Both the position numbers and the translations under genes were made by a program. The notes under the pieces were generated by a model. That model had not been told where the DNA came from, did not search any database, and saw only the letters and a program-made list of their open reading frames with translations. From Halalkalibaculum roseum (lineage in GTDB: Bacteria > Bacteroidota > Rhodothermia > Balneolales > Balneolaceae), in assembly GCF_011059145.1 (NCBI RefSeq), contig NZ_JAALLT010000003.1:62001-126000 (forward strand): 64,000 bases of DNA. Direction: 5' to 3'. How positions within the stretch are numbered: position 1 is the stretch's first letter; every line of letters starts with the position of its first letter. Positions 39,745 through 48,343 of the stretch are shown here, one piece after another.

Positions 39745-40902
39745 ATGAGATTAATCGGCCTATTACTCATTATTTGTTTTGTACTAAGTTCTTGTACCTC
39801 ATCCAGGAAATTGCTGGAAAAGGGAAAGTACGATCATGCAATAGAGAAATCTGTTAAAGCATTGCGTAAGGATCCGGGGGATACTAAAGAGTTCAACGTA
39901 CTTAAGGAGGCATATCAAAAAGCAAATTATTTCGACAATGATCGTATTGCCTACCTCAAGAATGAAGGCCGTTCTGAAAACTGGCTCGAAATATATACAC
40001 TTTATTCACAACTGGAATCACGTCAGAATTGGATTGAATCGTTGCCCGGAAACTTGCCAAATCGATTCGAGCTGGTGGACTATGATGAGTATTTAATCGA
40101 TAGTAAAGAAAATGCCGCTGAATTTGCTTATCAAAAAGGCATTGAATACCTGGACCGTGGGGATAAAGAGAGTGCAAGACTTGCCTACCGAGAATTTGAA
40201 GAGGTTCAATATTTGTATGGCGACTACAAGAATGTAGCTCAACACATGCAGGAAGCACGTTTCCTGGGTACTTCTCATGTTCTTTTCCGTGTTGAGAACA
40301 ACTCAGAAGTTCTACTTCCAAGAGATTTTGATTACGAGTTGAGAAAAATCAGTTTGAAAGACCTCAATGATCAGTGGACCAACTATGACACCTATGCCGA
40401 CACCTCATTGGTATATGACTACTACATCGAACTTAACCTGAATGACATTCGGATATCACCGGAACGTATTGATAAAGAATCATATACTGAGACCGCAGAA
40501 ATACAAGACGGTTTAAAGTATGTCTTTGATCAGAATGGCAATGTCAAAAAAGACTCGCTGGGAAATGATATTAAGGTACCGAATATGATTACTGTATCAG
40601 CAGACATAACCGAATCACGCCAATTCAAGCATGGTATCATTTCCGGCTCTCTGGATTATATCGATCTGAATACAGATCAGCTTTTAAAAACAGAAGATAT
40701 TTCCGTAGATGCCATATTTGAACATTTTTCAGCAGTTTATTCAGGTAATGAAAAAGCTCTAACTGAAGAAACTAAAAGAAAGCTACGGAGCAGACCCGTT
40801 CCCTTTCCAAGCGATGAATCACTACTCTTGGATGCCGCAGAGCTTCTGAAAAACGAAAGCAAGGCATTTGTACTGAGCAACAGAAATGTGCTTCTTTACT
40901 AA
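39745..40902 (+). CDS. Lipoprotein with TPR-like N-terminus
   Basis: The 385-residue protein starts with a lipobox (VLSSC, Cys17) and a TPR-like region of repeats (LEKGKYDHAIEKSVKALRKDPGD, EYLDRGDKESARLAYREFEEV), then a beta-rich part without recognised domain. Short conserved-looking stretches are FDYELRKISLKDLNDQW and VSADITESRQFKHG. It is probably an outer-membrane or periplasmic lipoprotein. I do not recognise the family beyond the N-terminal TPRs. Its stop codon is immediately followed by the stop codon of the convergent M42 gene with no bases between. Confidence 0.8.
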   Translation: MRLIGLLLIICFVLSSCTSSRKLLEKGKYDHAIEKSVKALRKDPGDTKEFNVLKEAYQKANYFDNDRIAYLKNEGRSENWLEIYTLYSQLESRQNWIESLPGNLPNRFELVDYDEYLIDSKENAAEFAYQKGIEYLDRGDKESARLAYREFEEVQYLYGDYKNVAQHMQEARFLGTSHVLFRVENNSEVLLPRDFDYELRKISLKDLNDQWTNYDTYADTSLVYDYYIELNLNDIRISPERIDKESYTETAEIQDGLKYVFDQNGNVKKDSLGNDIKVPNMITVSADITESRQFKHGIISGSLDYIDLNTDQLLKTEDISVDAIFEHFSAVYSGNEKALTEETKRKLRSRPVPFPSDESLLLDAAELLKNESKAFVLSNRNVLLY

Positions 40903-41982
40903 TCAACCTATCACGTTAAAGGTCTGATCAGGTTCCAGAGCCAGCACCGTTTCGGTCATCAGGTTGATAAGGGCATCTACATCCTTGATGGAAGCCATTT
41001 CGACCGGTGAGTGCATGTACCTGAGCGGCAGTGAAATCAGTGCGCTGGCAATGCCCGTTTTCTGATAAAAGATGCTGTCGGTATCGGTTCCGGTACGCAC
41101 ACTGGTTGCCTCATGCTGTACCTCTATTTCTTTCTCATCACTGACTGTTTCCAGAAACTCTACGATCTTTGGATGATTTGCCCCGCCATGCTGTAATACC
41201 GGTCCCTGACGAAGTTTTATCAGACCGTGCTGCTTGTTATCAATTCCGGGAGTATCGGTCGCATGGGTAACGTCAGTTACAATAGCCATGTCGGGTTCCA
41301 GTCGGTAGCTCATCATTCTTGCCCCGTAACCGCCCACTTCCTCCTGCACCGAATTGAGTGCCATAACATTTACCTTAAGCTCGTCCCGTCGCCGGTGCAG
41401 GTTTTGCAGAACGCGCGCAATCACATAACCGCCGATGCGATTGTCCAGAGCACGACCGGTAATGATGTCATCCGATAGGTACTCATAATCATCGCTATAA
41501 GTGATGGGATCCCCAATCTGAACCATCTTCAGGGCTTCTTCCCTGCTTTTGGCTCCTATATCCACGTAAATGTCTTTCCATTCCGGCTGTTTCCCGCCAC
41601 CATTCTTTTTGTCTTGTAAATGAATGGCCGTATTTCCAACAACACCCGAAACTATACCATCCCTGCTGTGGATAAACACCCTTTTAGCCCGGGCTATAGT
41701 AGAATCGCTCCCACCGAGCTTATTGATAAATACATATCCGTCATCTGTTATATGCTGTACAATCATGCCGATTTCATCACAATGCGCCTCGATCATGACG
41801 GTGATGACATCAAAACTGGTATTAAGTTTGGCAACAGCCGAACCATAGGTATCGGTTTGAACTTCATCGGCATACTCTTCTACATAATTTTTCCAAACTT
41901 TTTGGCCCGCCGATTCAAACCCGGTTGGACTCGGAGTGACTAGCAACTCTTCTAAAAAATCAAATTCAGGTGATTCATCCAT
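40903..41982 (-). CDS. M42-family metallo-aminopeptidase
   Basis: The 359-residue protein has the M42/FrvX set of metal ligands: His (EAHCDEIGM), Asp and Asn (GRALDNRIGG), the catalytic Glu pair (VQEEVGGYG), Asp (IVTDVTHATD) and His (YMHSPVE). Cytosolic M42 enzymes form large tetrahedral complexes that trim peptides from their N-termini; some members were first called cellulases or endoglucanases, which this does not support. It is monocistronic. Upstream (41983-42125) is a short divergent region to the thioesterase gene. Confidence 0.94.
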   Translation of the reverse strand: MDESPEFDFLEELLVTPSPTGFESAGQKVWKNYVEEYADEVQTDTYGSAVAKLNTSFDVITVMIEAHCDEIGMIVQHITDDGYVFINKLGGSDSTIARAKRVFIHSRDGIVSGVVGNTAIHLQDKKNGGGKQPEWKDIYVDIGAKSREEALKMVQIGDPITYSDDYEYLSDDIITGRALDNRIGGYVIARVLQNLHRRRDELKVNVMALNSVQEEVGGYGARMMSYRLEPDMAIVTDVTHATDTPGIDNKQHGLIKLRQGPVLQHGGANHPKIVEFLETVSDEKEIEVQHEATSVRTGTDTDSIFYQKTGIASALISLPLRYMHSPVEMASIKDVDALINLMTETVLALEPDQTFNVIG

Positions 41983-42125
41983 ATTCTGCAGTAGTTTTCT
42001 GTTTCATGATTTGAAGAGAATATACAAATTCAATGATGATCAGCTAAATAACTTTTGAGAATTGATTTTTGAAATGAGTCAAAAGGATCGCATTTTTTAT
42101 CCGAATTTAAAAAGTATCATTATTC

Positions 42126-42569
42126 ATGTATAAACCTGAATATCAGAAAGATCTGTTCCCTCACTGGTTCACACAAAAGATTAGATTTCGGGATCTCGAC
42201 CCACTGAATCATGTCAATAACGCAATCTTTAATACCTACTATGAGGAAGCGCGTATCGGCTTTATTCAGGTTGTCCCGGAACTGGCCGAACAAATGTCAA
42301 ATGGGTACAGTTTTGTATTGGCGACCATTTCAATCAATTACCTTAAGCCTGTCACCTATCCTTCCCGGCTGCTCATAGGATCCGGAGTTAAGAAAATGGG
42401 AAATTCAAGCATCACCAGTTTCCAGGCAATTTATGATGAAGAAAGCAAAGAACTGGTTTCAGTAGCTGAAGCATCAGGCGTCTGGTTTGATCTCACTAAA
42501 CAACGTCCCAGCCGGATTCCGGATATTGAAAACAAACAAAAATATATGCTTGATATGGAAGAGTTATGA
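42126..42569 (+). CDS. Acyl-CoA thioesterase, hot-dog fold
   Basis: The 147-residue protein matches the 4-hydroxybenzoyl-CoA/YbgC-like thioesterase family: FRDLDPLNHVNNAIFNTY with the catalytic Asp (FRDLDPLNH) and then a single hot-dog domain. It would hydrolyse acyl-CoA or a related thioester. The substrate is not clear. It is followed after 60 bases by the HD-domain gene on the same strand; a functional link between the two is not evident. No other fatty-acid or polyketide gene is nearby. Confidence 0.9.
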   Translation: MYKPEYQKDLFPHWFTQKIRFRDLDPLNHVNNAIFNTYYEEARIGFIQVVPELAEQMSNGYSFVLATISINYLKPVTYPSRLLIGSGVKKMGNSSITSFQAIYDEESKELVSVAEASGVWFDLTKQRPSRIPDIENKQKYMLDMEEL

Positions 42570-42629
42570 ACCATTTCTTATTGAATGAGAATTCAAATCA
42601 ACTCTTCTATTTAATACTAATTTCGAATA

Positions 42630-43886
42630 ATGGATAAGAGTACTCAGTACAAGATTTTCAACGACCCCATTCACGGCTTCATCACGGTGCCTAAAGGCAT
42701 CATTCTACAACTGATTGATCACCCCTATGTTCAGCGCTTGCGGCAGATCAAACAGATGGGACTGGGTTACCTGGTGTTTCCGGCAGCGGAACATTCCCGT
42801 TTTTCCCATGCCCTCGGGGCTATGGAACTGGCACAGAGAACCCTTAACAACCTGAGGGAAAAAGATACCACTATCAGTCCGGCTGAATTTGAAGGTACCC
42901 TGATTGCCATCTTATTGCATGATGTCGGACACGGCCCCCTTTCCCATACCCTGGAATGGGATTTGATCAGCGATTTCAGTCACGAAATGATGACGCTGGC
43001 CATCATGCGGGAGCTTAACCAAACCATGGATGGGAAACTGGAAACTGCCATCAAAATATTTACCGACCAGTATCCCAAGAAGCCTTTTTTGAATCAGTTG
43101 GTTTCTTCTCAGCTCGATCTCGACCGGCTGGATTACCTGAAACGTGACAGTGCCTTTACCGGTGTCTATGAAGGTTCGGTGGGAATTGATCGTATCCTGA
43201 AAACCATGCGGGTTCACAAAGGCAATGTCGTTATTGAAAAGAAAGGTATCTATGCCATTGAAAACTACATATTAGCACGTCGACTGATGTACATGCAGGT
43301 TTATCTGCATAAAACCGTTCTGAGTGCCGATAAGCTGATGCGAAATATCTTTAAACGTGTTAGAGTACTCATTGATCATGGTGTTGATTTGCCAAGCCAC
43401 TCCCCATCCCTTACTTATTTCCTTAAAAATAGACCAAGCGCAAAAAAAGAGATTTCCCAGGAAGTGCTCTATAATTATGTTCAGCTCGATGATAATGATG
43501 TTTTTCAGAGCATCAAATACTGGCAAAATTCCGATGATGCTATACTCGCTGACCTTTGCAAACGCTTTCAATCACGATCGCTCTTTAGAACCACCTTTCT
43601 CAAATCCGGCAAAACGGGAAAGCTAGAACAGAAGATCAAAAACAAGACCAAATCGCTGCTTAAAAAGCGAGGCCTCCCTCATGATGATGAGTCAGCCGCC
43701 TACTACTATGACTTTGACAAGAGCTATAGCGAGGCATACAAATACGAAAATGAAGGAATATGGATACTGGAAGAGCAAAACAAGGCCATAGAGTTTTCAA
43801 AAGCGGCCGACACCAAAAATATTATCGCTCTTACACAGCCTGTGGTAAAACCTTATGTAGTACACTTGAAAGGATTGGAGATATAA
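42630..43886 (+). CDS. HD-domain phosphohydrolase (SAMHD1/dGTPase-like)
   Basis: The 418-residue protein starts with the typical phrase FNDPIHGFITVP and carries an HD domain: HSRFSHALG (first His and motif) and LLHDVGHGPLSH (His-Asp pair), plus LDLDRLDYLKRD with the last Asp ligand. This matches the SAMHD1-like group of deoxynucleotide triphosphohydrolases in Bacteroidota; nucleotide substrate is inferred. The C-terminal half has coiled-coil and basic stretches (KLEQKIKNKTKSLLKKRG). It ends close to the convergent lipoprotein gene, and a hairpin lies between. Confidence 0.9.
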   Translation: MDKSTQYKIFNDPIHGFITVPKGIILQLIDHPYVQRLRQIKQMGLGYLVFPAAEHSRFSHALGAMELAQRTLNNLREKDTTISPAEFEGTLIAILLHDVGHGPLSHTLEWDLISDFSHEMMTLAIMRELNQTMDGKLETAIKIFTDQYPKKPFLNQLVSSQLDLDRLDYLKRDSAFTGVYEGSVGIDRILKTMRVHKGNVVIEKKGIYAIENYILARRLMYMQVYLHKTVLSADKLMRNIFKRVRVLIDHGVDLPSHSPSLTYFLKNRPSAKKEISQEVLYNYVQLDDNDVFQSIKYWQNSDDAILADLCKRFQSRSLFRTTFLKSGKTGKLEQKIKNKTKSLLKKRGLPHDDESAAYYYDFDKSYSEAYKYENEGIWILEEQNKAIEFSKAADTKNIIALTQPVVKPYVVHLKGLEI

Positions 43887-43918
43887 AAATGGGAGGAATT
43901 CCTTTGTAAACTCCTCCC
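43884..43918 (-). terminator. Terminator between convergent genes, minus-strand polarity
   Basis: GGGAGGA (43891-43897) and TCCTCCC (43912-43918) form a 7-bp stem with a 14-base loop. On the minus strand the stem is followed by CATTTTTATA, so it can terminate transcription of the lipoprotein gene that ends at 43935. It overlaps the last bases of the HD gene. Confidence 0.5.
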
Positions 43919-43934
43919 AATAAAGGATTGTAAC

Positions 43935-45131
43935 TTATTTTCTGAGCAGTATATTCAGCCCGTTGGTACCTTTAGCAACGAAAATGGTTTTTCCGGACGG
44001 ATCTGTTTTGATATAATTCGCAGATGCCCCGCTGTCGTCATTCCATTGTGCAACCAGTTCCAATTCAGGATTTTGATTGCTTTTCTTGGTGATATAGACA
44101 CCGTCTGTGCCGTGAGCAATAAATACATATTTAGCGTCAGCTGTGACACCGTTTGCTACATCACTGCCCAAGCCATCGAAAGAAAATACCGGCACTTCCT
44201 GCTGGCTTAAATCATATCCACGCACACCCTTATTTCCCAAGGCTATCATCGTAGTATTATCACGATGTTCTACCACATTTTTGCCGTCTTTGGGCAGCAC
44301 ATTGAATCCGGTTTCAACGCTATTAATACTCATGGTATTGAAATCAAAAGTATAGATCATCGCGTTATCACCTTCTACCGAAAGACCTACCAGATCGTCA
44401 TTGCGCCGATCGATATATTTGGAGTAGCTACGGAAAATACTTTCTGTAATTACAAAATCGTCTTTGTCAACCTGGAATAGTCCCCCACCCGTGGCACCGC
44501 TGGTAGCATACACATTCTGGCCCATCTCAACGACAGCATTGCCTGAATAACTTGGCAGCGGCAGCTCATTGATATTTTCGGTGAGCTCTTTTTCTTCAAA
44601 AATGATCTCTCCAAGTATGGCACCTTTGTGAACTTCAGTATCATAACCGGAAGCATCAACATCACGTCCTCCTACATACCAGGCTTTCTTGATATTTTCA
44701 TCGACAACTATGGCATTCACATCCGTATCATCGAAAAGTACCTGAGATATGATCTCCGGATTTTCAGGATCCTTAAGGTCAAACATTTCAATCGCGCCTC
44801 CATACTCAGATCCCTTAAGATGATAGGAGACAAAAGCGAGATGTTTATGATAGTACACACTTGTAGCACTCAGTACATTCCCGTTCTGATCACTTGGAGA
44901 TTGTACGTTGGCTAGATGAACAAACTCATCTTCCGCTTTGGATAACGCTTTCGCTGGTTCTGATTGGTCCGTTATCGGTTTGTTAATGATGCTGATTCGG
45001 GAACTCAGGCTTTTAACATCATTTGTTATTTTTAAACGATCATCCTGAAAACCGTTTTCACTCTGAAGGTCGCACCCAATAATACCCGCGACAAGGGCAA
45101 TAGCTATTATTGATCTTGTAATCCTAGTCAT
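43935..45131 (-). CDS. Lipoprotein with LVIVD-like beta-propeller repeats
   Basis: The 398-residue protein has a lipobox (GIIGC, Cys20) and a beta-propeller of repeated strands, for example HLAFVSYHLKGSEYGGAIEMFDLKDPENP and YVFIAHGTDGVYI. These resemble LVIVD repeats found in exported proteins. It is probably an outer-membrane lipoprotein. It lies 114 bases downstream of the glycosyltransferase gene of the exopolysaccharide cluster on the same strand, and so could belong to that unit, but the gap is larger than inside the cluster. Function is not known. Confidence 0.78.
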   Translation of the reverse strand: MTRITRSIIAIALVAGIIGCDLQSENGFQDDRLKITNDVKSLSSRISIINKPITDQSEPAKALSKAEDEFVHLANVQSPSDQNGNVLSATSVYYHKHLAFVSYHLKGSEYGGAIEMFDLKDPENPEIISQVLFDDTDVNAIVVDENIKKAWYVGGRDVDASGYDTEVHKGAILGEIIFEEKELTENINELPLPSYSGNAVVEMGQNVYATSGATGGGLFQVDKDDFVITESIFRSYSKYIDRRNDDLVGLSVEGDNAMIYTFDFNTMSINSVETGFNVLPKDGKNVVEHRDNTTMIALGNKGVRGYDLSQQEVPVFSFDGLGSDVANGVTADAKYVFIAHGTDGVYITKKSNQNPELELVAQWNDDSGASANYIKTDPSGKTIFVAKGTNGLNILLRK

Positions 45132-45245
45132 GATTCACTCCTCTGTATTGATGGTTTATTTAAAAGTATTTAATGATTAATGAATTTTTAAATTAAGATA
45201 CCCTAATCTCAAATCTTAAAATGTCATTAAGCCGGCAGTATCGAC

Positions 45246-46541
45246 TTAAATATCCAGCTGTCGGGCTTGTTTTGATGTTTTAGCCGGATTCCAGGAATCT
45301 TTGTAAGATGACCTGAAAACGAGCTCTTTAAGGTACGCCCATGAACGTACAAACCTGATGAAGTTACCTGTATAAAAGACCATGGCAGGCATATACATAT
45401 AGTATTGTAACTTCTCCCACTTTTCGTCAGAAAGTGCTATGACGATTGTAAATTCTACCGTTTTTGATACCGTGTACAAGGCAATACCCATAAGCAAGAT
45501 GTACATAATAGTCTGGGTAAAACTGGTGACGATATCGAAAATATAAAAGTACCACAAGAACGTAAGCACAAAGTTGAAGAAGATATTTTCGGTAATCGAC
45601 AGGAAATTCAACAGATCGAAATTTTTGTCTATGAAGAATATGTTCTTGTGCTTCCGGAATCGAAAACGGATCAGTGATCGACTCCATCTTACCCGCTGCT
45701 TAGCCAGTTTCGCAAAGGTTGTGGGAACCGAAGTTAAGGCTACCGCACTGTACTCAAAATGGGCCTTATATCCCAGTTTTCTGATCTTAAGCGTAAGATC
45801 ACCATCCAAACCGGGTCCTACATCCCAGCCGGACACTCGCTCCAGAGCTTCTTTCCTGAATGCCCCGAAGGCTCCTGATATGATACGTAGTATTCCCAAA
45901 GTTGAAGCACCCAGCCGTCCTACCGAAATGGTCAGATAGTATTCAATGGTCTGCAGGGCCGTACAGAGGCTGTCCTCTTTATTGCGAACCTCAAGGTTGC
46001 CCCCTACGGCCCCGATTTTTTCATCCTGATAAAAGGGTATCAGAATATTTTCCAAGGCATCCGGTTTAAGGGAACAGTCGGCATCACAGTGAACAACGAA
46101 CTCTCCATCAGAATATCTAAGTCCCATATTGGCTGCGGAAGCTTTACCTCCCCTCACCTCATTCCTCAAAAAGTGCTCTACCTTTCCCTCCCTTTCCAGT
46201 TTGCGGCCTATCAATTCTGAATCATCTGTAGACCCGTCATCCACCAGGATAATTTCATAATTCTTGTAGGTCTGCTCTTCTAATGATTTTACCAGCCTGT
46301 AATAGTTTCGGCCTTCATCTTTTCCCGGAACAATTATACTTACCAGAGGCATCTCTTTGAGCAGCTTCTTGTGGCCCTCCCGGCGATCTTCATTACCAAA
46401 CTTCCGTTTATACAGGTAGTAGGCCAGCACAAAGTAATCGAGCAACACGTATCTAGGCAGCTCGAATACAAAATAGAACCAAAAGATTCGAATGAATCCA
46501 TCGGTCCCCTGCTGATGCCAAAAGTTTAAAAATTCCTGCAT
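45246..46541 (-). CDS. Processive family-2 glycosyltransferase
   Basis: The 431-residue protein has an N-terminal transmembrane segment, a cytosolic GT-A domain and two or more C-terminal transmembrane segments (about 310-330 and 345-365), the layout of NodC/PgaC/BcsA-like synthases. Motifs: DDGS (101-104), DAD (153-155), a third acidic motif DGDLT (236-240) and QRVRW (272-276), the QxxRW box of processive enzymes. It should polymerise a beta-linked polysaccharide from UDP-sugars and extrude it across the inner membrane. Nothing identifies the sugar. It is 4 bases after the regulator gene, whose zinc/GGDEF-like module may control it. Confidence 0.9.
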   Translation of the reverse strand: MQEFLNFWHQQGTDGFIRIFWFYFVFELPRYVLLDYFVLAYYLYKRKFGNEDRREGHKKLLKEMPLVSIIVPGKDEGRNYYRLVKSLEEQTYKNYEIILVDDGSTDDSELIGRKLEREGKVEHFLRNEVRGGKASAANMGLRYSDGEFVVHCDADCSLKPDALENILIPFYQDEKIGAVGGNLEVRNKEDSLCTALQTIEYYLTISVGRLGASTLGILRIISGAFGAFRKEALERVSGWDVGPGLDGDLTLKIRKLGYKAHFEYSAVALTSVPTTFAKLAKQRVRWSRSLIRFRFRKHKNIFFIDKNFDLLNFLSITENIFFNFVLTFLWYFYIFDIVTSFTQTIMYILLMGIALYTVSKTVEFTIVIALSDEKWEKLQYYMYMPAMVFYTGNFIRFVRSWAYLKELVFRSSYKDSWNPAKTSKQARQLDI

Positions 46542-46545
46542 ACTC

Positions 46546-47994
46546 TCAGACTTTCTGCTGATTTTCTACCAATTCAGTGATAAGGTCATCCGCGTAAGTA
46601 CCGGATGGCACCTCTTTTATTTTAGGATCAGCAACCAATTCAAATCCCTGGAAATTATCTGCAATCAACTCCTTGACGATTCGAATGATCTCCTCAACAA
46701 TAGCTTCTGCTTTGTCCGTATCCTTGTCGGTAAAAAGCATCATTACCGTTATCATATCCTCAAAAACAGCCAGATCCGACACCGGAATGTTTTCCGTAAT
46801 AACTTCATACAACTCTCTGACCAGATCTTTTTGCATACTTTCTCCGGTCTCTTTAAATAGCTCAGGCAGATTGGCAAATCGTATCATGGCCATCGTAGCA
46901 TCTAGGTCGGTATTCTCTATTCTCTCGATCTCCTGCTGCAAGATTTTCCGGAAGTAGCTCATATCCATAATCTCCGAAAGCTCATCAAACTCTTTGAGGC
47001 GTACCGTGATTTTACCCATCGCAACATCCTCGCCTAATTCCGTCATACGGTATGCCTTAAGCATGGATTTTGTCAAATGTTCCACCCTTGTATCCGAACC
47101 GCAGTTGTTGCACTTGGCTTTAACCTGGGGATCCTGAAAAGAGTGGTCGCAATTCATGCAGTTGTACATCACCGAAGGCTTATCATAGTCAACACCGATA
47201 TGCTTCAAATATCGGCTGCACTTGGGACATTCCATGCTATCCCGTTCACCATCACCTTCAAAATCAGAGGCTGGCCCTACATATGCACATGGAAAGTGAT
47301 GTATGAGGTCTTCCGTTTTTAAATGGGTCGATGAGCAGAAAGGACAGCTTTCCCTGAAGTGCATATAAGCATTGGAGCAGGTATTACAAAGGTACAGGCT
47401 CTCAACAAAATCTCCGGTAAGCAGATCTTCCTCTTCTGCAGCTTTCAAAATTTTAAGAGCTTTCTGCTCTTCGTCAAATTCTAGATTAGTACTGAGCATG
47501 GGATAAATAAACCCAAGTTTTGCCTCTCGGACCGGAATAGGACTTAACATATCTATTTCCCTGGTGTACATATACCGCAGTACTTTCTCCAGGAGAATAT
47601 TCTCCAGATCTTCAAACTCATTGACATTCCTGACTACCTCAGCAGCCCTGTTGATGGCCTTGTTAAAACGTGCATAGGAGAAAGGCTTTTTCAGGTAATC
47701 AGTCACGCCATATTCAAATGCCTGTAAGGCGTAATCGCCCTTTTCGCTATAGAGAATGGTCTGAATATCCTCAGAAGCATCAATCTCATCCATAAATTCA
47801 AAGCCGGACATGTCTTCCAGTTCCACATTCAGAAAGATCAAGTCAATCTGGTGCCGGTAGAAAAAACCAAGCGCCTCCCTCCCGCTCTCTGAGCTGCCAA
47901 CCAGTTTAAGCTGGCTGCTGTTTCGCTGGATAAGATTTGCCAATAATTCCTTGGATTCTTTGTCACTGTCAACTATTACACAATTTAATCTCAT
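46546..47994 (-). CDS. Receiver-(TackOD1-like zinc ribbon)-degenerate GGDEF regulator
   Basis: The 482-residue protein has a receiver-fold domain at 1-120. The acceptor position reads N56 (DLIFLNVELE) where Asp is expected, while the acidic pair (D9, D11) and the KP pair (103-104) are kept, so it is probably not phosphorylated in the normal way. Residues 200-300 hold five CxxC pairs (203/206, 217/220, 256/259, 279/282, 295/298) plus HHFPCAYVGP and HIGVDYD, the pattern of the TackOD1 output domain as I recall it. The tail (340-482) resembles a GGDEF fold with no GGDEF motif (FEDMITVMML replaces it). It is 28 bases from the pseudo-receiver gene. Target and output are inferred to be exopolysaccharide synthesis. 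Confidence 0.78.
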   Translation of the reverse strand: MRLNCVIVDSDKESKELLANLIQRNSSQLKLVGSSESGREALGFFYRHQIDLIFLNVELEDMSGFEFMDEIDASEDIQTILYSEKGDYALQAFEYGVTDYLKKPFSYARFNKAINRAAEVVRNVNEFEDLENILLEKVLRYMYTREIDMLSPIPVREAKLGFIYPMLSTNLEFDEEQKALKILKAAEEEDLLTGDFVESLYLCNTCSNAYMHFRESCPFCSSTHLKTEDLIHHFPCAYVGPASDFEGDGERDSMECPKCSRYLKHIGVDYDKPSVMYNCMNCDHSFQDPQVKAKCNNCGSDTRVEHLTKSMLKAYRMTELGEDVAMGKITVRLKEFDELSEIMDMSYFRKILQQEIERIENTDLDATMAMIRFANLPELFKETGESMQKDLVRELYEVITENIPVSDLAVFEDMITVMMLFTDKDTDKAEAIVEEIIRIVKELIADNFQGFELVADPKIKEVPSGTYADDLITELVENQQKV

Positions 47995-48022
47995 AACGGC
48001 ATCTCAATTTGTTGAATGCTAT

Positions 48023-48343
48023 TTACATCCGGGATTTTATTTTCCGGGTGATATCTGCAATCGGTTTCAGATCTCCCAGGTTGCTGGTGGTACCATCAAC
48101 CAGCTTTGCTATCAGTTTGTCAGGTTCACCGTAGAGCCGGTAGAGAAACAGGGGCGTCAAATAGACCGATGCCTGATTATGCGAACGGATATTTTTAACA
48201 AGTTCCAGTGAAGACTTCTTTTCGGTAAACTCAATTACAACACCGTCAAAAGGCTTGATCTGGTCGAGATGAAAAGGATACCTGTCACTGACTCTCAGGA
48301 AGGTCAACTCTTCATATTTTAAGGTCTGTACGGTATTGTTCAT
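48023..48343 (-). CDS. Stand-alone receiver-like (pseudo-receiver) protein
   Basis: The 106-residue protein shows the beta-alpha pattern of a receiver: FDGVVIEFTEK (beta 3 region, Glu in place of the acceptor Asp), SSLELVKNIRSHN (alpha 3), SVYLTPLF (beta 4) and KLVDGTT (beta 5 region). The N-terminal acidic pair is missing, so it should not accept phosphate. It overlaps the HlyD gene by four bases (ATGA). It probably acts as a binding partner of the next-encoded regulator or of the kinase. Assignment by fold pattern only. Confidence 0.6.
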   Translation of the reverse strand: MNNTVQTLKYEELTFLRVSDRYPFHLDQIKPFDGVVIEFTEKKSSLELVKNIRSHNQASVYLTPLFLYRLYGEPDKLIAKLVDGTTSNLGDLKPIADITRKIKSRM

